DNA of 64,000 nt from Dipteris shenzhenensis. Taxonomy: Eukaryota; Polypodiophyta; Polypodiopsida; Gleicheniales. How positions within the stretch are numbered: the stretch's first letter is position 1; every line of letters starts with the position of its first letter. The notes under the pieces are model-generated. The model did not search any database and was not told where the DNA came from. It worked only from the letters and a program-made list of their open reading frames with translations. Below are positions 54,046 to 64,000 of the stretch, in pieces. The position numbers were made by a program, and so were the translations under genes. The stretch lies in assembly GCA_047967505.1 (NCBI GenBank), contig CM106541.1; one strand, written 5' to 3'.

Positions 54046-54787
54046 TTAACTAGAAAACAAATCAAGGCATGAGGATAGACGCTAGGCATGCCGACACTCG
54101 AGGGCCATGGGAGAAAGGGAATGTGAGGGGAGAAGCATTAACATAGGTGGGGAAAAGGGATTAAGAGGGGTGGGAATGAAGAGGGAGACTATGGCACAAG
54201 GGGGAAGGGAGAGGGGGAAGAGGAGCATGTACATGATGGGAGGTGGAATGTAGAGATGGAGAGATCAAGGGAAGCAAAAATGAGCGAATTACATCAAGGA
54301 ATAGCCCCCTCCTTTTATAGCCAAGAGAGGGGGTCTCTCCCAATAAATGCATCCTCCCACATGCATGGTGTGTGTGGAGGAATCTCCCATGTGGGCTAGG
54401 TGGGTATGCACTCTCAATTGTGTGCGACAACCCTTTGCCTCATTTTTCCACATAAATCAAACCCGATATCCCAAGTCTAAGATACTCCCTTGGTCTCTTC
54501 TCAATTTTATAATATGTTTAAACATCTAGGAGGACAAGTGGACGGTTGGCACAAGGAATCTTGCCACCTCATCCTACTTTCCCCATTATTTAACTTGCAT
54601 TCTTGTACTATCTACACCCCCCCCCACATGGGCCTATCCTACATGGAGGGAATAATCCAATATAATATCCATCTCCACCTATTTTATATTACTTCTCCCA
54701 TGATCCTTGGCCCATGTCTCACTAAATGTAGGCATGGGACTGCCTAGGTAGAGGGGTGGCACATGGAGGAACCATGCCACCTTAACA
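54046..54787 (-). repeat. Second copy of the tRNA-His gypsy LTR
   Basis: Reverse complement of 27220-28027 with substitutions and small indels. The TATA box (CTATAAAAGG near 54315, minus strand) is kept. The primer site is absent: the LTR end runs into TG repeats and the hairpin. Confidence 0.85.
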
Positions 54788-54840
54788 TATTTATGCCACC
54801 CATGGAGGGGTGGCACATGGAGGAACCTAGGTGGAGGGGT

Positions 54841-56300
54841 GCATCATCTCACATGACAAATCATCAGGAATGGTTCACAGAAATGAAGCCATTAGAAGGT
54901 CAGAAGAATGTCATCTACACAGCAGACAATACACTGAATCCAATTCAAGGGATAGATGTTATCCCTATGAACAATTTCACTAGTACGAAAGGATTAGTGA
55001 AAGATGTGCTCTATGTTCTGGAAGCTCAGCAAGAACCTCTTGTCAATAGGTCAAATGACAGAACACAATTATTGAGTGATCTTCAACGGTGATGAATGCA
55101 CTATCAGAGATAAAATCCAAAAGATGTCAACTAGTAGCAAAAGGTGTCAAGGAAGGACGCTTATACAGAATGCTAGCTACAATACCAGATAAGCATGCCA
55201 TGTCATCTCAACCACAACAGATGCCACTATATGCAAAATGGCACAAGAGATATGGTCATGTCAACTTCAAGTACTTGTTAGATCTCAGGAATCAAAATAT
55301 GGCAATTGGGATTCCAAAGCTACAATTTCTTGGAAAAGTTTGCGAAGCATGCTGCTTCGGTAAACAAAATGAACCAACTTTGGTAGAAGTACCTCTTGTG
55401 CACGAGGTATTCTTGATTTGATACATATAGATGTATGGGGTTATGCCCAGACCCACAGCATCAATGGTTCACTTTACTACTTGACTTTCATCGATGACTA
55501 CAGCAGATATTGTTGGGTCTACTTTCTGAAAGAGAAATCTGAAGTGTTTTCTAGATTTCAAGAATTCAAAGCCATGGTAGAAAACCAGGCAGGCAGAAAG
55601 ATCAAGGTCATGATATCAGATAGAGGAGGTGAATACATGTCCTCAGCATTCATGAACTTTTGCAAAAATCACAGCATTCGAAGACAATTCACATGTGCAG
55701 ATACTCCTCAGCAGAATGCAAGAGCTGAAAAGACAGTGCTAGAGCAATGCTTAGTGAAAAGCATCTTCCAAATCAGTATTGGACAGAAGCAATAGTTAAT
55801 TGGCTTCCTACTGAACCAATATAGGATATGACTCCTTATGAAGCATTCACTGGACACAAGCCACACATTGGGCATCTACACATATTTGGTTACATAGCAT
55901 GTGCCCACATACATGATGATCATCGTCGCAGGAAATTGGATGCGAAGTCACGCAAATGCATCATGGTTGGCTATAGTGAAGAAAGCAAAGCATATAAATT
56001 GTATGATCCCATCAACCGCAAAGTCATTATCTCCAGAGATGTAATATTTGATGAGGTATCAGAATGGAAAACCTCACCTACACAGGAGATGGAAGCATTG
56101 ACTTCACAATCATCTATAGAACAGGTTGATGAAGAAGAGCAAGAATTGCCAACGACACCCCAAGCAGAGCCACAGCAGCTCAAATGGTCTACTAGGGAAA
56201 GCAGACCACCAGCGAGATTGACATATGCTCAGAAAGGCAAAGCAATTCAGGTGGAAACCACCAACTATGCTCTTATGACTACCATCATGGCTACAGAATA
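54841..56300 (+). pseudogene. Copia family A protease end and integrase, copy 3
   Basis: MTNHQEWFTEMKPLEGQKN, then AKWHKRYGHVNF and CEACCFGKQ (complete HHCC), HIDVWGYAQ, FIDDYSRYCW and SDRGGEYMS. The usual GVAERKN-type segment with the catalytic Glu is damaged by a small deletion near 55730. The C-terminal part has KAYKLYDPINRKVI and the Glu/Gln-rich linker. Frame changes occur near 55085 and 55415, and a stop near 55795. Confidence 0.88.
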
Positions 56301-57849
56301 GCCAGTGTACTTCAAAGATGCAATAGACAAGCCAGAATGGCAAACTGCTATGAAAGAAGAAATGGATGCTTTGTATAAGAATAATACTTGGAAATTATGC
56401 AGCCTTCCACCAAGAAAGAAGGCCATAGCAAACAAATGGGTATACAAAGTGAAGTACAATCTAGATGGAAGTATTCAGAGATAGAAAGCTAGATTAGTTG
56501 CAAAAGGATTTGCACAACAATATGGTCAAGACTATGATGAGACTTATGCTCCAGTAGCAAAGATGGATTCCATATGGTTCTTGATATCACTAGCGACACT
56601 CAGTAGATGGAATGTGTATCAGCTTGATGTCAAGAATGCATTTCTCAATGGTTATCTAGACGAGGAAGTCTACATGCAACAACCAGTAGGTTATGTTGAA
56701 CTAGGAAAGGAGAATAAGGATTACCATCTCAAGAAAAGCCTCTAAGGCTTAAAGCAAGCACCCAAAAGTTGGTACAGTAGAATCGATAAGTATTTTGCTA
56801 ATCTAGGATACATGAAATCCAATGCAGATCATACTCTCTACTACAAAGTTCAAGGGGAAGACATTACTATTGCACTTTTGTACATAGATGATCTGATTGT
56901 GAAAGGAAGCAAGTATAGCTTCATCAGAAAACTAAAAGAAGACTTATCTGCAAAGTTCAACATGAAAGATCTTGGACTTATGCACTATTGTCTTGGAATT
57001 GAGTTCTGGAGAGATTCAAATAGCACCTTCATGAGTCAGCTCAAGTATGTTGATAGTCTTCTAAAGAAGTTTCATATGGCAGATTGCAAGATTGCAGCCA
57101 CTCCCATGGAACAGAGTTTGAAACTTACTAAAGATTTAGAAAAGCCTACAGTCAATGACAGATACTACAGGCAACTCATTGGATCTCTTATATATCTGAC
57201 AATCACATGGCCACATATTTATTATGCAGTAAGCTCACTAGCACAATTTATGGCAAATCCAAAACAGTCTCACTGGAATGCAGCCAAAATAGTCTTGAGA
57301 TACATCAGAGGTACGAGATAGTTTGGGATAGAATACAGAGGAAGTCATCCACAGTTGCATGGATATTGTGACAGTGACTATGCCGAAGATCATGAGACCA
57401 GGAGATCGACACACGGATATGCATTTTTCCTTGGTCAAGGTGCTATGTCATGGTTGTCAGATAAACAGCCAACTGTTTCTTTGTCTTTAATTGAAGAAAA
57501 ATATAGACCACTCACTACAGGTGCATGTGAGGCTATATGGCTCAGAAGATTATTGTCAGAAATAGATTACTTTGATGAGTCAAAGCCAACAATAATATAC
57601 TGTGATAATCAATCGGCTCAAGCATTGGCCAAGAATCCAGTATATCACTCTAGGACAAAGCACATTGATGTCAAAGAGCACTTCATCAGAGAAAGAGTGT
57701 TACTTGGTGACATCACACTGCAGCATTGTGATAGCAAAGAAAATGTTGCAAACATCTTTACCAAACCACTCGATAAAGAGCTATTCGAGAAACACCGACT
57801 AGCTCTTAGTTTGATGCAGATGAAGGACATTCCCATTGAAGGGGTCTGA
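56301..57849 (+). pseudogene. Copia family A reverse transcriptase and RNase H
   Basis: RT motifs KWVYKVKYN, KARLVAKGFAQQYG, YDETYAPVA, QLDVKNAFLNG, the catalytic YIDD (LLYIDDLIVKG) and NMKDLGLMHYCLGIEF are present, followed by SLIYLTIT. RNase H has YCDSDYA, GAMSWLSDKQPTVSLS, the YRPLTTGACEAIWLRRLL segment and KHIDVKEHFIRE. Stops lie near 56300, 56482, 56743 and 57319. Damage is light for such an old copy. Confidence 0.9.
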
Positions 57850-57921
57850 TGGAATGTAATGCTCAGTCCTTTTTTGATTCCCCAGAATCATCATCTTGAG
57901 GGAAGGCCTACTTCATGATGT

Positions 57922-57937
57922 TGATCTTGAGGGAAGG
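57922..57937 (+). other. Polypurine tract, copia family A
   Basis: GATCTTGAGGGAAGG ends immediately before the LTR. A similar stretch (ATCTTGAGGGAAGG) lies about 30 bases further left, so the tract region is duplicated. Confidence 0.7.
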
Positions 57938-58194
57938 TGTTGAGAGTTCATGCTCTACATCATGTGATCACGTGTGCATAGCACCATCATTTGATCATAT
58001 GTGCATAGCACTAACCTTATAGAGTGCTATAAAGGAAATGGTTAGATCCCCTAACCCTATATCTAAATGGGTTTGTATGTATTCTATTTTTTCAACTAAA
58101 TCTAGTGTACAATTAGTCATTTGTGGTGTGCTCTCTAGCTGTTCCCTCTCTCCTCATCTCCACTCTTCTCCTCTCCCTTCTTCATATTTTGTCA
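57938..58194 (+). repeat. 3' LTR of copia family A, copy 3
   Basis: 257 bases from TGTTGAGAGTTC to TATTTTGTCA, the same length as the LTR at 38149-38405. A TATAAAGG box lies near 58029-58036. Confidence 0.92.
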
Positions 58195-59345
58195 TGGTAT
58201 TCCATGCTGGGAGAGCTAGTTTCTTCAACACACCATGTGTGTTGGCTTCATCCAATAGTTGGTAAAAATGATCAAAGAAAAATACTCCTGAGACTAAGCT
58301 AACTGTGTTGCTAATCTACCTTGATATTGCAACTCTCCTATGGACCCATGTTACACATCCATGAATCCTAAAATGGATTTGGTATGCTCATAAGATGAAG
58401 GATATATATCTGAAAATAAAAATAAAGACATTGAGGTTCAAGAAATTCTCTGATTATGAAATATAAATTCTCAATGAAGTCACTTACAATTTGGTCTATG
58501 TTGTGGAAGATAAGTTGGATAATTCTCTCACAACACAATCTCTCTATGCATGTATACATGTTGAACCAATATTTCCTTTATTGATTTCATCTCCTCCTTG
58601 GTTCTAAAATATTTCACCCTGCCCTTCCAAGATGCCAAAAAGAGATTACTTGAATGTGGCTTCTTCCTTCTGTTTGGTTGCATGACACCACCCTTCCTTT
58701 TGATACAGTCGGTCTTTTCTAGGAGCCATCCACAGTAACCTTGTTGGAAACATTGATGGAAGATATAGAGGAAAGTGGTGGACGAGTGAGGGATCTCATG
58801 TCTATAGCTTCGTCCTCAACAATCTAATCAACACGACGTTTGGCACAAGACGGTTCTGATTATCGGTGCATGCCATTGAGACTAGTATCTAAACTTATAC
58901 TCGAGCACCTGAAAACTCAATGGACATATCAAAGAGCACACATTATACTCTAGTCTTGCATAAGCACGATCTTCTTATTTAAAACTTTAAGAATATTATC
59001 AAAGAGAGAGATTGACAAAGCAATGACATCATTCTCATACCTTGTGCTTTAATACTGTGATCAACAAAGCTTTTCAATATTATTCTCAAAGAGCGAGGTC
59101 CGTCAATGGTTTGCCGTACCCATGAAAAACTTGCAAAAGTTATATTTTAGTCTGCAACATTCTGATAAACACATCGTTTTGCACAAGCATAGATTATATT
59201 TAAAGAGAGAGAGATTGACAAAAAAAGGAGTTTGCTATTGTACCTTGCTCCTAGAGGTACTTTGAGTTACTGATTTTCCATCGCTACCCAAAACTCGCGG
59301 AAGGCAACCCAATCTACAAGTTGAAGGAACGCACACGAGGAAGCA

Positions 59346-59348
<3 letters not shown>
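58195..59348 (+). other. Spacer, no gene seen
   Basis: The first bases read TGGTATTCCATGC, resembling the start of a primer site. Beyond that, only short frames and no recognised motif. Confidence 0.4.

Positions 59349-59427
<79 letters not shown>
59349..59427 (+). repeat. (GA)n microsatellite
   Basis: About 39 uninterrupted GA units. Confidence 0.95.
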
Positions 59428-59430
<3 letters not shown>

Positions 59431-59629
59431 TTTGGGAGGGGAGAGTAGTTTGGGAGGGAAAGCACATTTCACTTGGTGATGTATTTTGAATGAGACATTG
59501 TCAGATAGTAGAATCTTGTTAGTAGCTCGACCAAATTTTTTATGGTTATTGATAGTTGTACATGAATAAAATATTATTTATTGCCCTGACAATCCAGATA
59601 CAATTCAAATTTCTTAAAATTTCCCCACG

Positions 59630-59715
59630 TTACGTTGGCTCTATGGCCATTGGTTGAGAGCTATTTTTCATTTTGGCCAAAAGGCCCCAAAATGAGCTCC
59701 CTTTTTTTCTAATGC
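59630..59715 (-). repeat. Dispersed repeat, copy 2
   Basis: Reverse complement of 11155-11250. It ends at the TTTCTAATGCAG acceptor-like site at 59717. Confidence 0.6.
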
Positions 59716-59717
59716 AG

Positions 59718-60590
59718 GGACTGCTGAGGAGGAACCTATGCCTATGGATGACAATGATGTCCCTCCAGCACCCCCCTCACCCCCGCCTGAAGATGTCGAA
59801 TGGCGGCCCAATCTGCAGTCCTTCCAAGACTAGCCCGACAACGCCCTCATTCATCAGTGGAAGGCTCAACTCGAAGGCTCTCACCTCCATCCCTACAAAA
59901 TTATGGAAGTTCTCCCCCTCACTTAGTTCATTACCCACTCCTTCAATGATTGGCGGTGAATCCATCCTAACTACACACGTGGTGGGTACCACCTAGCCCT
60001 CGACCCACCCGTTCCCTCATCGACTCGAACGCCATCCTTCAATCCCGTTGGCACATCCCTTTTTTGAAGAAGGATCAATTTTTCTGCTACTATCGCAGTG
60101 CACATGTCAACCGGTAGATCCACCCCCTTTACATGCCCATGGAATGATGATGGACTTGGGCCCACCCAGGCCCACTTCCAAGAGCTCTAACAACAGGACC
60201 CAAATATTCTTTACAACTTCCCGAAGTATAATTTTTTCAAGGAAATGACTTAGGAGGGATTTTTCTTCTACCTCCAATCAGTCAAGGACACCTATGGCTC
60301 TATTCTCGACCCCATGGTGGTTGCAACGGTCCACTATAACTGTCTCATCCTCTTGCTCCTCCGTGATCTCCCGTCCCTCTTAGTTCCAGGACCTCCCCCT
60401 CCACATTCGAGTCCACAACATCCATGGCCATCACATTCGCACCTTTGAGGACACGCATGCCACCCACTTTTGAAAGTTTCGCTTGTAGTTCACGTGGATT
60501 GACCCCCACCAATTGGACCACTATGCAATCCTCTAGGCATTCCTCTCCACCCACCTACTCCAGTACAGTTGATCAGAGGGTGGCTCAGTA
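59718..60590 (+). pseudogene. Unrecognised coding-like region, broken
   Basis: After an acceptor-like CTAATGCAG the frame reads TAEEEPMPMDDNDVPPAPPSPPPEDVEWRP (given here as two overlapping ideas: an acidic start and a Pro-rich stretch). It then has repeated stops (about 59834, 59927, 59961) with protein-like residues between them (HQWKAQLEGSHLHPYKI, YHLALDPPVPSS). GC content is higher than in the flanks. It could be a decayed gene or gag-like region; no family assigned. Confidence 0.35.
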
Positions 60591-60908
60591 ACAAAAAGGG
60601 GTGCTTGTTAACAGGAACAACCATGGATCACGATGACAGATCCGGCCATATGGGTTTTGAGCTTAGGGGGGTCACTCATCTTATGTAACCCTATCATGTG
60701 AGTTCAACAAAAGGATATTTTTAATTTCAAAAATATACATAATTTAACTTACATAAGGCGGGAGTATTTAAAATGATTTAAGAAGAAAATTACATATTTG
60801 TATAGAAAAAGGGTACATTTTATTAATGAAAATCTATGAATAAGGGATTTTACAAATAATCCTTGAATGCACATGATATAGAGAGTTTATACATAGTGAC
60901 CCCCCTGA
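60591..60908 (+). other. Spacer, no gene seen
   Basis: AT-rich with no recognisable content. Confidence 0.4.
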
Positions 60909-61034
60909 GGTTCTGAGCCGCAAGTGGCTCAACACCAAGCTAGGCCAATGGGGTTTGAGCCGCAAATGGCTCAACATCAACCTAATCTTGTGGGTTTTGA
61001 GCCTCAAATGGCTTAATACAGAGGTAGGCATCGA
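60909..61034 (+). repeat. 42 bp tandem repeat, three copies
   Basis: Each unit contains TGAGCCGCAAATGGCTCAAC, itself an imperfect palindrome (GAGCC...GGCTC). Units begin near 60909, 60951 and 60993. Confidence 0.85.
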
Positions 61035-61729
61035 GATCATCCAAATTGGCAAGGATAACACAATAGCCATTTGGATCCCGTATATGGATAACACAAGAGC
61101 CATTCGAAGATGGCACCATATGGGCCCAAGTGGTTGTAACAAAAGAGATATGAGAGAGAGTGGTATAAGGAAAAGTGCTAGCCCTCCCTTCAAAAGGTGA
61201 CTTGTATAAAAGGCCAAATTGTTGACTCTGGTCTTCATTGTTGTATGCACAAGTTTGGAATACAAGCTCCCTCTTGTAACAAGTAGAGACTTATTCCAGG
61301 AATCCACCTATTAGATTATAGGAACTCAAATATGACAAACAAATTTTCCTCATTTGGAACTTTGGAACTGGAACATAATCTCAGAAACTCAGAAATGCAA
61401 ATAGAGGAATCATTCCCATTCTCGATACATGCAATACATGATTGAATCTCTCAAGAGAGAAGACTAAGGGAAGTTATGGGAAGTTGGAACCTCAAGGGGC
61501 AATTCACACCCCTTCACATCCCCCCATGTGACTATTCCCTACTAGCCTTGCTCTAGGTGTCTAGTTATCCCCTCACACTGGCACACCTGGTGGTTGGAAT
61601 TTGAAAAATTACAAGACTCAAACCCACCAATTTATTTCTAAGTTCAATCTAATGTAAGTTAGTAGACCCCCTTCACGATGTAAACATCACATCAATCCAA
61701 GTCCATGCTGTTAGTAGAGTGAAGAGATT
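61035..61729 (+). other. Spacer, no gene seen
   Basis: No open frame with recognisable content. Confidence 0.4.
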
Positions 61730-61938
61730 GTGCAGTACCAAGGTTCAAACCACTCCCATATATAGCTGTCCACTAATCTCCAAAAGAAAGAGATTATTAT
61801 GCAGTAAAGTAAAACTAAGCTATACCAACGTTGGTGCAGTACCAAGGTTGAAACCACTCCCATATTTTGTTGTCCACCACTAATCTACAAAAGAAAGAGA
61901 TTATCATGCAGTAAACTAAAGCTAAGCTATAGTGCATA
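61730..61938 (+). repeat. 104 bp tandem duplication
   Basis: GTGCAGTACCAAGGTTCAAA at 61730 recurs at 61834 with few changes through AGAAAGAGATTATCATGCAG. Confidence 0.85.
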
Positions 61939-63040
61939 TCATGATTATGTGAATGTAAATATAGTGCTTTGTGGTAACATGCCAGGGCTAGGAACCCATA
62001 AGAGTCATACAAAATAAATAAATAGAACCATGCATAAATGAGTATGTTCACATTCCACTGGCACGGAATAGATATATCACTCCGATCGAGAAAATGGGAA
62101 TATTCGATTAAATAATGGGAATTATGAATTTTGAATTTGGTTAATTTCCATGACTGGATTTTGACTTCGGACTAGCATCCACCACATCCAGACTTTGTGA
62201 TTTTATGTCTAAATTATTCAGACTGTTTGAACAACATATGTTGAATTAAAGAACACAAAAATTACTATTTTTCTATCATTTACATTTTTTGTAGGTGCTC
62301 TTACTGAGACCAAACTGAAAAAACACCTTTCGAACTACATTCGGCTTTCGAACCACATCAACCTTCGGACTGCATCCTAAATACTTGTTGAATTTCTCAT
62401 TTTTGTTTGTCATTCTTCCAAACTTTAACTTGTTGTATATTCTGACCTTGATCACTTTCCAAGTGTCTACATATTTGTGGTGTGAAGTCGAGGTGATTTT
62501 GGAACTCCTCTAGTCTCTTTTGGCTCCTTTTTGGGCTCTTTTGGATCCAGTTTGGTCTCTTTTGGATCCGGTTTGGGCTTTTCCACTTACCCTCATCTTT
62601 CACCTTTTGCATTTCTTCATCATCAACATTAACATCAGCATTCTCATTATTTGTATTTTGTATTTGATTTTTTTGATCGTGCTTTTGCTCTTGCATCTTG
62701 CTGGAACTACACCAAAACATTGAGCAAAAGCCTTGAATTAGAAAGCAGCATCAGCCCCATCTAGACAACAATGAGAGAGATTCAGCTTTGAAGCCTCTAA
62801 AAAACCTTTCTTGTTCTTGTATGGACTACATAGACAGAGATGGGAGGAAAATAAAGACAGCGTAGGATTCTCACTTTAGGTGTGGTCAACTTTAGTAGTG
62901 TACATCATTCTTCAGTGAACAAAATGCAAGAGCAAGTTAATGGGTGGATCCTCCTCGTGCATAGAGAAAGTTGAGTCAGAAATGTGTATTCTAATGGCAA
63001 CTCCTTATATAAAAGATGACTCAAGGAAGAGGACCGTAGA
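61939..63040 (-). other. Presumed interior of a copia element, no recognised domain
   Basis: Lies downstream (minus strand) of the primer site at 63041-63062. One open frame (62720-62397) encodes a Lys/Gln/Asn-rich protein with repeated QKRPNWIQKSPKRSQKRL-like units. It does not look like a standard gag, so the element may be non-autonomous or truncated. Confidence 0.4.
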
Positions 63041-63062
63041 GGATTAAGGAGCTCTGATACCA
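63041..63062 (-). other. Primer-binding site, initiator tRNA-Met type
   Basis: Minus orientation TGGTATCAGAGCTCCTTAAT, matching the consensus for 12 bases, adjacent to the LTR. Confidence 0.88.
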
Positions 63063-63376
63063 TGAGAAAATATGAGATGATAGTGCCTAGGTGGATGCAA
63101 CCTCACAAGGAGCTCCATGAAAGAGATAAGGAAACTCAATTCAGTCTACTGCAATGTACTTCAACAATACAAGAAGGCTTCTTATATGGAGAGATCCTTT
63201 AGAATAGTCAACACTTCTGGTATCCTCTGGTCCACATATCATCTAGTGGTAGCCCTTGCTCCACATCTCTTCTCATGTAGTCCATATCCTTGGGTGGCTA
63301 TTTTAATTCATCTAATGCCATACTTTAGCTGATACCTTTGCCTCTAATTATGTGCTCATGGCACCATCTCTCAACA
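63063..63376 (-). repeat. 5' LTR of a further copia element
   Basis: About 314 bases from TGAGAAAATATGAG to ATCTCTCAACA on the plus strand. The ends resemble family A (TGACAAAATATGAAG ... CTCTCAACA) but the middle differs, suggesting a related family. No partner LTR is in the window. Confidence 0.7.
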
Positions 63377-64000
63377 AGATGCCTTGTGGGTATTGTTGGA
63401 GCTTGCCACATGGGTTGATCTGAGAAAGCAAGGTTGCCACATGGATAGCACATGGGCTACTATGTGGATTACAAGCACACATAGAAAACAAGGTGGAACT
63501 AAACCTAGTTTCTTGGAGAGGTTAGGATTAAGTTTTGGAGCCACATCAACACATGAAGATCTACTCAAAACTACTACGAGAACACATCGATGGTCTAGCG
63601 GGATCACAACATAAGTAGAGCATAAATACAAACTGGAATATGGGCTGGAAAAGACCCATGTTGGAGTTGGGACCCTATGTGAAGTCATGGAGAAGGTGAA
63701 GCTTGAAAGAACATCATAGAGAAATCCCAAAAAAGGCAAAATGGCTAACACACATCTACGAATAGGAAGCACCTGTGTCTGGATCAGTATGACTGCTTGG
63801 AGTAGAGTTGAAGCATGTGCTAAATGGTTGCAATAGTTCCAATAGAAAGGTGGAGCAAAAGTATCTTTGGGAAACTCCAAGAGTGGTATAAGAGAAGACC
63901 CAAGATGAGGAAAGCAGCACCTGGGCCAATGCTAGGCTACTGCATGGGTAGGCAGTTCATTAACAAGATGACTAAGTTGAGTTTTATAGACTTGGAGGTT
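63377..64000 (+). other. Right edge, no gene assigned
   Basis: A minus-strand open frame (63880-63371) of 169 codons is rich in Ser, Leu and Val, has no recognised domain and overlaps the LTR edge, so it is probably chance. Confidence 0.35.

Larger units (their letters stand above)
54841..58194 (+). mobile_element. Copia family A, copy 3 (pol and 3' LTR)
   Basis: Plus strand. It starts abruptly at protease residues ASSHMTNHQEW and runs through integrase, RT and RNase H in copia order to a purine tract and 3' LTR (57938-58194). Gag, leader and 5' LTR are missing. Confidence 0.9.

Noticed and set aside
63371-63880. 169-codon minus-strand open frame at the right edge
   Set aside because: No recognisable domain, hydrophobic and Ser-rich composition from ordinary spacer DNA, and it overlaps an LTR end.

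Overview
The window comes from the nuclear genome of a land plant with a large, repeat-rich genome. The evidence is a plant vacuolar-type zinc transporter (MTP1-like CDF protein) at the left edge, followed by more than 60 kb dominated by plant Ty1/copia and Ty3/gypsy LTR retrotransposons, long GA/CT and GT microsatellites and degraded gene copies. A gymnosperm or a fern would fit, but the sequence alone does not settle the lineage. All functional calls rest on reading motifs by eye; no database search was run.

Layout. 40-1392 (+): the one clearly intact gene, an intronless MTP1-like Zn transporter. 2414-6588 (-): a 4.2 kb retrotransposon with both LTRs, primer site and polypurine tract but only a broken gag (TR-GAG-like, non-autonomous), sitting inside a small minisatellite. 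6.6-13.6 kb: mostly non-coding, with small tandem repeats, a faint reverse-transcriptase trace and a Ulp1-like (C48 peptidase) exon on the minus strand at 11.6-11.7 kb. 13.6-14.9 kb (+): broken copy of an unrecognised multi-exon gene. 14.9-19.4 kb (-): a nearly full-length copia polyprotein cut off at its 3' end, with its 5' LTR. 19.4-20.0 kb: copia fragment. 20-24.2 kb: AT-rich spacer. 24.4-25.1 kb (+): histone H3 pseudogene of the CENH3 type. 26-27 kb: tandem and inverted repeats. 27.2-34.9 kb (+): gypsy element whose primer site matches tRNA-His, with an RNase H domain upstream of gag and an inverted RNase H/integrase block. 34.9-38.4 kb (-): copia family A with its 5' LTR. 39.4-41.9 kb (-): a second CENH3-like histone pseudogene followed on the same strand by a Ulp1-like peptidase gene. 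43.4-49.2 kb (+): gypsy element with its RT palm deleted. 49.5-53.6 kb (-): copia family A. 53.6-54.8 kb (-): second copy of the 27 kb gypsy LTR with its CT-rich leader and a 31 bp hairpin. 54.8-58.2 kb (+): copia family A pol with 3' LTR. 59.7-60.6 kb: unrecognised degraded coding-like region. 63.06-63.38 kb (-): another copia LTR.

How the parts relate. The transporter is the only gene expected to act in the cell (zinc loading into the vacuole). Most of the rest is nested, truncated retroelement sequence. The parts that retroelements do not explain are two H3/CENH3-like pseudogenes, at least two copies of a spliced Ulp1-like peptidase gene (both with a 99 bp catalytic exon), and the unknown gene at 13.6-14.9 kb. 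One histone-like copy and one peptidase copy lie next to each other in the same orientation, which is the most interesting association in the window.
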